A stretch of 56,989 bases of DNA from an uncultured Pseudomonadales bacterium. Its GTDB lineage: Bacteria; Pseudomonadota; Gammaproteobacteria; Pseudomonadales; Pseudohongiellaceae. Positions 25,338 to 32,750 of the stretch are shown piece by piece. The position numbers and the translations under genes are program-made. Below the pieces are notes generated by a model that was not told the origin of the DNA, did no database searches, and was given only the letters and a program-made list of their open reading frames with translations. The number at the start of each line of letters is the position of its first letter. Position 1 is the first letter of the stretch. The stretch covers positions 1 to 56,989 of the forward strand of contig CALKNV010000046.1 of NCBI GenBank assembly GCA_938091935.1, read 5' to 3'.

Positions 25338-26312
25338 CTAGTCGAGACCAAGCTCCTGGCGCAATTCAACTACCCGTTCCCCGCGCAAGGCACCGATCAT
25401 GCTGTAGTTGCCTTCGTGGCAGGAATACTCGTAGATATGGTTATTGTCGTCCTTGCTGAAGGAAAACTCTCCGCGCCAGGGTTCGCTGTAGTAGACCGGG
25501 TCATCCACCGTGAACTCATAGAATAACTCGGTGTCGGAAATCCTTGTGAACCTTTCACTGACTCTGGCATCGCCACTAAGCAACATGGGGCGGCCGATCG
25601 CTGCCCGTGGTGCGAGGTCATCACGAAAATGTGTGGTCTCCACGACCAGGGTATCGCCCTCCCAGTGACCCACCGAGTGGCCTTCAATAGAGCGCAGGGC
25701 GTCAGGTATCTCACGGCCATCCATATGGATAACCCGCATTGGGCCTATGTCCTCGCTGACGATGGCGATCTTGTCTTTGGTCTGCACGAAACCGTGGTGC
25801 AGTTTGTACATAAAGGCGCGCATGGGTGGTGTCCCCCAGCCCTCGACGCAGCGCTCAACTCCAGGGCGCTGCTCGGGATGATCGAATCCGTCATGAGAAC
25901 GGAAATACTCAAAACTGGATGAGGCGATGCCGTGATCGTTGTAGGGCAATTTGCCGTTCTCTGGATACACGACCACCGACGTTCGATGCTCTCCTTTGAC
26001 CACCGCCAGCACCGGTGGACCAAGAATATCGATGTCCGGATCAGTGTTGTTCGGGCTGCCGGCATAAACCGCCTGGGCGAAACCTGCTGCCTGCTCCGGT
26101 GGCAACACCAGTGGAAGGCCATCTGGTCGTTCCAGCATGGTGTTGAAGCGCGTGGTCCAGACCGCCTGCAGGTCGGGCTGGCCAAATTCCGTGCGCGGCA
26201 CTTGATAGGTATTTGCGCTGCCGGGAGCTTCAGATTGAGCCACGCCAACGCCAGCGGCGAGGCCTAGACCGACAATCGCGGTACCCACAACAACTTGCTT
26301 GATTAGTGACAT
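25338..26312 (-). CDS. Exported protein of unknown function
   Basis: 324-residue exported protein with a signal peptide (residues 1-26, GLGLAAGVGVAQSE). The mature part contains FGQPDLQAVWTTRFNT, FEYFRSHDGFDHPEQRPGVERC, the strongly patterned SVGHWEGDTLVVETTHF (about residue 213), and TRISDTELFYEFTVDDPVYYS. These motifs recur in large families of exported proteins of marine and soil Proteobacteria, with no known activity. Length and motifs look intact. The gene stands alone between the relic and DUF1801. Confidence 0.85.
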   Translation of the reverse strand: MSLIKQVVVGTAIVGLGLAAGVGVAQSEAPGSANTYQVPRTEFGQPDLQAVWTTRFNTMLERPDGLPLVLPPEQAAGFAQAVYAGSPNNTDPDIDILGPPVLAVVKGEHRTSVVVYPENGKLPYNDHGIASSSFEYFRSHDGFDHPEQRPGVERCVEGWGTPPMRAFMYKLHHGFVQTKDKIAIVSEDIGPMRVIHMDGREIPDALRSIEGHSVGHWEGDTLVVETTHFRDDLAPRAAIGRPMLLSGDARVSERFTRISDTELFYEFTVDDPVYYSEPWRGEFSFSKDDNNHIYEYSCHEGNYSMIGALRGERVVELRQELGLD

Positions 26313-26477
26313 GACTTCCCCTTGAAGAAGTGGATCTGGTGTGGACGGACTTTGTTGACCAACCGCCCCACTGAATTACATATAAGATGCAATGATTGGG
26401 TGGTGCATAAAACAGATAATGCCACCCAATTTCGCCGATTGACAGTGCCAAAAGTCATGCTGGTCTTACTAACAGCC

Positions 26478-26900
26478 TCATGCTGAAAGTAGCTGCTTCA
26501 CATCCTGGTAGGCAGACCGAATCAATTCGCTCAGTGCCTCGCTGTCAAGGGCTTCGCCGGGTTTGAGCTTGACGTGTCGCATGTGCTTCCCTGTACCCTT
26601 TAACATCTGCTTGGGGTCATGCAGATATGCGCCGGTATAAAAGCCGATATTGATATGCGCCTTGAATACATTCACGTAGCCAAACGCGGCGCCGTTTATG
26701 CAGGCGATGGGGCAACCGTCATGCAGCAGTTCGTTGACATCATCGCCACAGCTGCGGAATTCAGAAAACCAGTCTCTGGCCAGTGTAAACAGCGGTTGCG
26801 GCTCATTCGCGAACCATTCCTCGACGCCAGGCGAGTTTGATTTAGCTGCGGTGAAGATGAAAAGCGACTTGCTGGAGCGAGGGAAGTCTGCTGGGTTCAT
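26478..26900 (-). CDS. DUF1801 family protein
   Basis: 140-residue cytosolic protein. It has HDGCPIACINGAAFGYVNVFKAHINIGFYTGAYLHDP (key core AFGYVNVFKAHINIGF), LKGTGKHMRHVKLKPGE and a C-terminal helix pair, as in DUF1801 (YdhG-like fold). The function is unknown. The N-terminus (MNPADFPRSSKS) is variable in the family, so the exact start is uncertain. Confidence 0.8.
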   Translation of the reverse strand: MNPADFPRSSKSLFIFTAAKSNSPGVEEWFANEPQPLFTLARDWFSEFRSCGDDVNELLHDGCPIACINGAAFGYVNVFKAHINIGFYTGAYLHDPKQMLKGTGKHMRHVKLKPGEALDSEALSELIRSAYQDVKQLLSA

Positions 26901-27234
26901 AGGTTCTGCGGCGACCCTGTACAGGTTTGTGGGTGTGCTGAAGAAACGATCTAGGGATCTTCATTCCGACCCCTGCAGTTTACATGCAGAAACCATAGTG
27001 ATAACAGTGTGCCAGCAGCCTCTGATCGATAAAGGTGGCAGCGATGAAAGCAAACGAAATCGTAAGCCAATACTCCTAATAGTGCTGAGCCTCTTCGCGC
27101 AGCATCAGGGTGATTTCCAAGCGTTCAAATGCTGCCATATCAAAAGCACTATTCGCTGGGATAGGTGAATTTGGTTGTGGCTTCTCGATACAGGCTTGCA
27201 TAGTATCTGAATATCAATGCTGAAGAGAACTCAT
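26901..27234. other. Intergenic region without recognisable gene
   Basis: These 334 bases between the DUF1801 start and the glyoxalase relic contain only short open frames. I see no terminator, repeat or recognisable protein in either strand. Confidence 0.4.
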
Positions 27235-27606
27235 ATGTAACGAGTGACAGGTATAGGCGGATTTTTCTTCGAGTCCGAGAATCCGGGTGATCTGGCGGCT
27301 TGGTATGCGGATAATCTGGGCATCGATCGGGTGCCTGGCAGCTATGACGTGGAGCCCTGGAAGCAGGAGGCTGGACCCACGGTGGTTGGACCCTTTTCCA
27401 AGGATACAGGCTACTTCGGCCGTGATAACCAGATGTGAATTCTGAACCTAAGGGTCAATGATCTTGATGCCATGGTGGCGCAATTGCGCGCTGCGGATAT
27501 CGAAGTTGAAGTAGATGAAGCGGAGTATACGAACGGCAGGTTTGCGCGAGTCTATGATCCTGAAGGAAATCCTATCGAGCTTTGGCAGCCCAAGACGCCG
27601 GCCTAA
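27235..27606 (+). pseudogene. VOC/glyoxalase family protein with two nonsense codons
   Basis: The frame from ATG 27235 to TAA 27604-27606 is 123 codons and reads like a complete VOC protein: RVTGIGGFFFESENPGDLAAWY, NLGIDRVPGSYDVEPW, ILNLRVNDLDAMVAQLRAADIEVEVDE and FARVYDPEGNPIELWQP (all short parts of one frame). It is broken twice: codon 2 is TAA where the family has a Lys (AAA), and codon 68 is TGA where a Trp (TGG) is usual. Both differ from sense by one base. An AAGAGAAC site precedes the ATG. A GTG at 27244 could give a 64-residue piece, but without the second beta-alpha-beta unit. Confidence 0.8.
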
Positions 27607-27725
27607 GCCAGCGGCTGGAAGAGTCTCATACTAACTACCCAGCATATTTCCCGGTGTTCGATTCGCGCACTAACTTCAAGCGCCACTGCTTTTCGCTCCA
27701 AGAGTGAGTGCGCAATTTCTGCAAC

Positions 27726-27998
27726 TCATGCGCTATACAAAGTGAACATGCCGATACCAATAAATCCAATACCTGCCATATAGTGCAGGTATTTCTCATT
27801 AATGTATTCTGACAGCAGGCTGCCAGCCAGCACGCCAAGCGCTGAAGCTACAATTAATGCTGCAGATGCCGCCAAGAAAACCGTGATTTTGCTCACCTGC
27901 TTGTCTGTTGCGAAAAGCATGGTTGCTAATTGCGTTTTGTCCCCAAGTTCAGCAATAAAAACTGTAGCGAACACAACTGAGAATATTTTCCAATCCAT
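27726..27998 (-). CDS. UPF0016/GDT1 family cation transporter, single-domain form
   Basis: 90-residue membrane protein with three helices and the E-x-G-D-K-T signature in AELGDKTQLATMLFAT (about residues 15-31). GDT1/TMEM165 proteins normally carry two such halves in about 190-220 residues; this is one half and must dimerise, or works with a second half elsewhere. The family exports Mn2+ or Ca2+. AAGGAT lies ten bases before the ATG. I looked for a yybP-ykoY Mn riboswitch in the 240-base leader and did not see one. Confidence 0.85.
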   Translation of the reverse strand: MDWKIFSVVFATVFIAELGDKTQLATMLFATDKQVSKITVFLAASAALIVASALGVLAGSLLSEYINEKYLHYMAGIGFIGIGMFTLYSA

Positions 27999-28236
27999 AA
28001 ATTATTTCTAATCCTTTAGGGTAAACACGTGCAGGTAATTGGGAGCTTCGCTGGCTGTGTTTCTGGCTGACTCGATTGTTAGTTTACTGCGCTACTTTAT
28101 TTGGCTCAATCCCAGATGTGGAGAAGGCAGTTACTTGAAACTCAGCTGACAATGCCTCTATTACTCTTGATCCATGCCCCTTTCCTGCAGCATTGGATTC
28201 CACCTGATGCATCATTCGCCATCAATAGCTTTCAAT

Positions 28237-28695
28237 TTATTTTCGAACAACCAAGAATACCCCGATTGCCATGAGTACGATGCCGGCAAATCGTTGTAAA
28301 GTAATTGTCGTCTGGGGCGCACCCATGAGCCCAAACTGGTCGATAGCCATCATTGAAATTAGCTGCCCGAGTAAGACAAAAGAGACCGCATTGCCGATTC
28401 CGAAATGCGGTGCTACCCAGGTAATACCAAGAACGTAATAGACTACGAAAAGGCCCCCCAGGTAAAAGTAAAAGGGAATTTGGGGGCCGCTCAACGATTT
28501 TGGTACCCCTTCGAAAATCAGCATGTAGCCAGCAGAAGTCACCATGCCAACAAAAAACAAAATAGTGGCTGCTAGCGCTGGGCTTTGCAGTTTTGCGCCC
28601 AATCCCGCATTTAGAGTTGCCATGATCGGGATGCCAATTCCAGCAAACAGCATAATGATTGCATAGTAAGCAGTGTTTTGCTGAATATCACCCAT
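28237..28695 (-). CDS. DMT family transporter, YdcZ (DUF606)-like
   Basis: 152-residue inner-membrane protein with about five helices: AIIMLFAGIGIPIMATLNAGLG, ATILFFVGMVTSAGYMLIF (around residue 45), YLGGLFVVYYVLGITWVAP, NAVSFVLLGQLISMMAIDQFGL and FAGIVLMAIGVFLVV. The NAGLG and DQFGL motifs fit DUF606, which has half the size of ordinary DMT exporters. AAAAGG lies about nine bases before the ATG. Substrate unknown. Confidence 0.88.
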   Translation of the reverse strand: MGDIQQNTAYYAIIMLFAGIGIPIMATLNAGLGAKLQSPALAATILFFVGMVTSAGYMLIFEGVPKSLSGPQIPFYFYLGGLFVVYYVLGITWVAPHFGIGNAVSFVLLGQLISMMAIDQFGLMGAPQTTITLQRFAGIVLMAIGVFLVVRK

Positions 28696-28860
28696 GTGGC
28701 TAAACCTTTTGCTATCTATTTTATGACTGGAGTTTAACTCGTAGTCGACATAACGCTCAAACCAAGGTGCGAATCTTGCCGCACATAGGATGGCTACGGG
28801 TCATCTACATTTTTCTGCGGTGAAGATGTCCAGCTGGGCTGTTTGTCATGTTCCGCTGGC

Positions 28861-29247
28861 TCATTCTAAAAAGCTCCACTTTATTAGAATCGTGAGTCTG
28901 CTTTTGATCGAGATAGATTTCTCGCAATTAAGGAAATAAGCGCAAAGAGTGACAGCCTGACTACGGAGGCTGTGTAAGTCCGGAACATAGTTGGACGCAT
29001 CAACACTTCCAATGAATGTTTTGCGTTGTGAAAAATTGAACGCCCAATTGCCGGCTAATAAGAACCCTGCAATGCCCCATAAACCGCCTAGGAATACGCA
29101 CGTTCTTAGTAGAGTCCTTATTAATCTAGTAATCAGATCTCCGGCCCTGTGCCAATTTCTATTGCCTGAAAGTATTGCTGAAGGTAACGAAATAATGCCT
29201 GCCCAGGTTGTAAAGGTGCCTATGAGAACATTATCTTCTGTTGTCAT
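28861..29247 (-). CDS. Hypothetical membrane protein, C-terminus possibly frameshifted
   Basis: 128 residues with hydrophobic segments at about 8-26 (IGTFTTWAGIISLPSAIL) and 46-70 (TCVFLGGLWGIAGFLLAGNW). The last 35 residues look less natural; from codon 84 another frame reads MFRTYTASVVRLSLFALISL and ends RSKADSRF, a better membrane end, so one frameshift may have occurred. The family is not recognised. The start ATG overlaps the 36-residue frame upstream, which would couple translation. Confidence 0.4.
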   Translation of the reverse strand: MTTEDNVLIGTFTTWAGIISLPSAILSGNRNWHRAGDLITRLIRTLLRTCVFLGGLWGIAGFLLAGNWAFNFSQRKTFIGSVDASNYVPDLHSLRSQAVTLCAYFLNCEKSISIKSRLTILIKWSFLE

Positions 29248-29341
29248 GCTTACAAGTAATAGCAGAGCCGCTCAACAATAGGGCAAGTGCCAAAATAAAT
29301 GACAAAGCTGATACTGCGAAGCAAAACACTCTGGTGTTCAT
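29231..29341 (-). CDS. Candidate 36-residue membrane peptide
   Basis: ATG 29341 opens 36 codons: a hydrophobic segment FAVSALSFILALALLLSGSA is followed by ITCKHDNRR. It overlaps the start of the downstream gene by 17 bases. A weak purine stretch (GATTAAGAAA) precedes it. It could be a real small membrane protein or leader; the evidence is only the frame, composition and overlap. Confidence 0.3.
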   Translation of the reverse strand: MNTRVFCFAVSALSFILALALLLSGSAITCKHDNRR

Positions 29342-29370
29342 TTTCTTAATCTACTTGTTATGAGCTGGCA

Positions 29371-29874
29371 TTAGCTTGCGGGCAAATCGCCAGCAACAAT
29401 TTGCGAGCGATCGAACACAAAATTTCTAAATTCAGGCCTCCAATCAAATTCTGCGAGTTGAAGAAGTTCTTGAACTCCGGTACAAGAAATAGTCTGGTCA
29501 ACTACCTTCGCTAAGCCTAGGAATCCATCCGGATCATGATCAGTACTGCATTGACGAATATAAGCGCCTTGAATTTCAGAGAATAAATTTCTAACAATCA
29601 TGTCGAACCTTGTTTTTTCATTTGTTTTCAACTGTGCATATGATCCTCTGCCCTTCAATTACACCTCTAAAAGTTCAGGGTTTAGAAGGAAAAACTCTCG
29701 CATCCGATTTCCTGACGCTATATTGCGTTCAAATGCAGCAAGTTCAGTGGCAGCAATGCTGCTTTTAATGTGGCTTGTATTCTGACGAATTTGAGTTGCC
29801 AAATATAGCAGGGAGATGACGACTGCTACCGCCCCAATGGTTTCTCCAATTGCTGATATTGCATCCCAGTTCAT
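29371..29874 (-). pseudogene. 'MNWDAI' family membrane protein interrupted by one stop
   Basis: ATG 29874 starts MNWDAISAIGETIGAVAVVI, a membrane anchor shared with the relic at 25011-25282. The frame meets TAA at 29659-29661 after 71 codons and then continues in the same frame, without another stop, for 95 codons: LKGRGSYAQLKTNEKTRFDM and FSEIQGAYIRQ to DWRPEFRNFVFDRSQ. The fused length (about 167) fits the family. A single-base nonsense change is the simple reading. TTG at 29658 could restart translation, without a ribosome site. Confidence 0.75.
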
Positions 29875-30164
29875 TGTTCCGATCCTTCTATCCTCGTTTA
29901 GCAAAAGATTCTTACAATGGCTGGAAGAACTAAGTACATCGTATTCATATAAAGAGAATTTTGCTTTGCCGATTCACTTTTTCAAAATTTCATTTGGTGT
30001 CAGTTTACGTGGCAAGTTATTGACTTGGAACAGCCATGTGCATAAAACGAGAGTTGCTGGGCTAAGTTAAGTTCGCATATGCAATCGCTATCAATTTTTT
30101 GGGCTTGGAGATCGTTTTGTCTTATGCTTTGCGCTCAATAGCAAAAGTAGCGCTTGAGAGTGAT

Positions 30165-31106
30165 ATGACTGATCCGGGTGATTTATATCGGCCCCTGTTA
30201 AGAAGGTTGACAGAATTCTTTCGCGCGCAGCAGCCCGACGCGCGGCGGATATTTCACGGCCGCGGCCGCTGCTATCCAGGATTGGAACATGTTGTGGTGG
30301 ATTGGTATACGCCAGTAGTTTTGATCGCGGCCTTTGATGAGTTGGTTCATTGCGAGTTACTGCTTGAGGCAATTCGCGATAGCGACGCGCTGGGTCAGAT
30401 CGAGGGAATTGTTTTGCAGCGGCGCTCTGAACTGGGCGCGCCCTCACAGCTGCTCTGGGGAAAGTCGGCAGAAAGCTTCACCGTCAGCGAAGGGGGGCTT
30501 TTGTTCGAAGTACACCCGGGGGTGCATCAAAACGCCGGCCTATTTCTCGACATGCGCCTGGTGCGAGATTGGCTTCTGTTGAAATCCACAGGCAGAAACG
30601 TGCTGAACCTATTTGCGTATACCTGTGCGCTATCAGTTGCCGCGCTGTCGGGTGGCGCGAAGTGCGTGACCAATGTCGATATCAGCAAGACCAGTATCGC
30701 CTGGGGCGAGCGAAACCACGGGTTGAACTCCCAGTCCCTGAGCCAGGTTAAATCCATTCCCTACAATGTGTTCACGTCATGGGGGCGCATCAAACAGTTT
30801 GGCCGCTACGATACCATTATCATTGATCCGCCGACGCGGCAACGCGGCAGCTTCGATGCCAAGCGGGACTATGGGGCTTTAGTGCGCAAGTTGAGTCGGC
30901 TGTGTGAGCCGGGCGCCGATGTACTGGCCTGTCTCAACAGTCCGTTTCTCAAGTCTGATTTCTTGCAGGAGTTGTTTCTGAAATACGCGCCTGATTTCGA
31001 ATATCAGGAGCGTTTAGCGGTAGCACCGGAGTTTGAAGATGAGGACCAAGAGCGTGGGCTCAAGATCCTCAGGTTCCGCTATAAGCCCGCTAGCCCGGGT
31101 GCATAA
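30165..31106 (+). CDS. Class I SAM-dependent methyltransferase, RlmI/RlmK-like
   Basis: 313-residue protein from ATG 30165, which has TTGAGAGTG just upstream; an in-frame TTG at 30099 is less likely. The SAM site is NLFAYTCALSVAALSGGA (about residues 150-167) with VTNVDISK, and the catalytic motif is IIIDPPTRQRGSFD (about 218-231). VHPGVHQNAGLFLDMR precedes the methyltransferase fold as in the C-terminal half of RlmKL and in RlmI. It probably methylates rRNA. It converges with, and overlaps by 17 bases, the Usp gene. Confidence 0.85.
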   Translation: MTDPGDLYRPLLRRLTEFFRAQQPDARRIFHGRGRCYPGLEHVVVDWYTPVVLIAAFDELVHCELLLEAIRDSDALGQIEGIVLQRRSELGAPSQLLWGKSAESFTVSEGGLLFEVHPGVHQNAGLFLDMRLVRDWLLLKSTGRNVLNLFAYTCALSVAALSGGAKCVTNVDISKTSIAWGERNHGLNSQSLSQVKSIPYNVFTSWGRIKQFGRYDTIIIDPPTRQRGSFDAKRDYGALVRKLSRLCEPGADVLACLNSPFLKSDFLQELFLKYAPDFEYQERLAVAPEFEDEDQERGLKILRFRYKPASPGA

Positions 31107-31989
31107 TCAGCAGGTCTGACTTTACGTAATCCAGCACCCGGTTTGCTGTATTGCCCACGATCGCTTCTGCCAGGCGGGAGCGAGATAGGGCGCCGATAAC
31201 GGTGATGTCGGCGTGCAGCGTGTCCTGGCAATGGACGATGGCGTTGGTAGGTGTTTCGTCCAGCAGATGAACCGAGTGTTCCGGTAGTTTATAGTCTGCC
31301 AGCAGTCGACTGAATTCTGCCTCGTGTTTCTCGTGCACCGCTCCCTCGGCCAGTAAGGGGCGAGCCGTTTCCGAATAGGCATGCATCACATGCACCGAGC
31401 CCTTAACCAGATCTTCGATCTGAAGGGCAGTGTCGATAATCTTGTGGTCCAGTCCCTGGGGTTTGTGGTGGCTGTGAACCGGGTCCACCGTCGCCAGAAT
31501 CACAGGTTGCGGTGCCCAGTCCTTGTCCTTGGTGAGAAGCAGGGGTTTTGGGCAGGACTTGATCAGTTGCCAACTGTCGTGGGAGAGGTTGTGCCGTTCG
31601 TGGGGTTGGCGCATATGGGCGTGCTGGACCACCAGGTCGACATCCAACTCCAGCGCTTCCTTGGTGATCTGCTCATAGCGGGGATAAGTCCAGTGGACCC
31701 GGCTGTCGACCTTGTAACCCTGATCGATCAATCGCTGTGCCACTACATTCAGGCGCTTTTCCATCTCCGCCACAAACTGCTTGCGGTGTTCCAATGCCTC
31801 CGGGCCAAAGTTGGAGTAGGTGTCATGCAGATATTCCTCAAAGCCACAGCCAACCAGATAGAGCTGGGTTAACTCGCGATTGGCCACCAGTTGCAGGGCC
31901 TTTTGAACCTCGGTTGGCTGATGCTCGAGGTTGTCGCGAAAATCGTTGTACACATCCAATACAATGAGTATGTTCTGAAAATCGCTCAT
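31090..31989 (-). CDS. Tandem universal stress protein, UspE-like
   Basis: 299 residues with two Usp domains, about 4-150 and 155-298. Each has the alpha/beta strand ILIVLDV and PVILATVDPVHSH at its start. The second ends ADITVIGALSRSRLAEAIVGNTANRVL, the ATP-type G-x-xG-x9 region. UspE proteins act in stress survival and motility in Gammaproteobacteria. The ATG at 31989 has GGAGAAAC upstream; the frame to 32037 only adds a non-conserved tail. Confidence 0.88.
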   Translation of the reverse strand: MSDFQNILIVLDVYNDFRDNLEHQPTEVQKALQLVANRELTQLYLVGCGFEEYLHDTYSNFGPEALEHRKQFVAEMEKRLNVVAQRLIDQGYKVDSRVHWTYPRYEQITKEALELDVDLVVQHAHMRQPHERHNLSHDSWQLIKSCPKPLLLTKDKDWAPQPVILATVDPVHSHHKPQGLDHKIIDTALQIEDLVKGSVHVMHAYSETARPLLAEGAVHEKHEAEFSRLLADYKLPEHSVHLLDETPTNAIVHCQDTLHADITVIGALSRSRLAEAIVGNTANRVLDYVKSDLLIMHPG

Positions 31990-32156
31990 AAGCAGTTTCT
32001 CCTGAATATGCCCCTGATTAGGCGGCTGCTTCGGCATGGGACTGCGGCGAGAAAGCAGCGATATACTGGATTCAGAATAGCATTACTGAATGGGGAACAC
32101 CTGCCAATTCGGTTATGAAATTGAAGCAGATCATAGGGTGTCAGCCAGAGGTCAGC

Positions 32157-32690
32157 ATGGAAAACAATAACAGTGAAGCAAACACACAACAAACGTCTGA
32201 AACACAGACAGAGAAAACAACCGAGAACAAACGCCGCAGCCACGCTGCCGTAAAATTTCCGCCCCCGGCGATATTTGTGCTGCTGATTCTGCTTGGCTTT
32301 GCCCTGGGTTTTATCATGCCTCTGGGAACTGGCTTGCCGCCCGCGCTTGCGGCGTTAGGCTATGTGTTTGTCGCCGCGGGAATCGCCATCGCCCTAATCG
32401 TCGCCGGGGTATTCAAGCGCGCAAATACCGCCATCGAGCCCTGGAAGCCAACGACCTCACTGGTTACTGATGGCCTCTATGCCTGGTCTAGAAATCCTAT
32501 CTATGCAGGATTCTGCCTGTTTAATCTCGGAGTCGGTATTGCTGCAAACAACCTGTGGATTGTGCTGTCGATCTTTGCAGGCGCCTGGCTCGTCTATAAA
32601 GTGGCGATTGAGAAAGAAGAGCGCTACCTGGAGCGGGAGTTCGGGCAGGAATACCTGGATTACAAGGCCAGGGTTCGGCGCTGGCTCTAG
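32157..32690 (+). CDS. Isoprenylcysteine methyltransferase (ICMT)-like membrane protein
   Basis: 177 residues from ATG 32157, which follows AGAGGTCAGC. A polar N-terminal tail rich in N/T/E/Q (about 28 residues) is followed by four helices. The family core is TDGLYAWSRNPIYAGF (about residue 104), and the C-terminal EERYLEREFGQEYLDYKARV is the usual ICMT/PEMT-like end. It probably methylates a membrane substrate using SAM. Bacterial members often lack a known target. It is divergent from the Usp gene. Confidence 0.88.
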   Translation: MENNNSEANTQQTSETQTEKTTENKRRSHAAVKFPPPAIFVLLILLGFALGFIMPLGTGLPPALAALGYVFVAAGIAIALIVAGVFKRANTAIEPWKPTTSLVTDGLYAWSRNPIYAGFCLFNLGVGIAANNLWIVLSIFAGAWLVYKVAIEKEERYLEREFGQEYLDYKARVRRWL

Positions 32691-32750
32691 GTCAATCTCT
32701 TGAACCTGGTTTAGGCTCTGCGTTAAATCCACTCGTAGGCTTGAGTGCAT

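Noticed and set aside
27436-27438. UGA in the glyoxalase-like gene as a selenocysteine codon
   Set aside because: The family carries a Trp here, no Cys/Sec motif is near, and the same gene has a second stop at codon 2.
27999-28236. yybP-ykoY Mn riboswitch in front of the UPF0016 gene
   Set aside because: The conserved loop sequences are not present in the leader.
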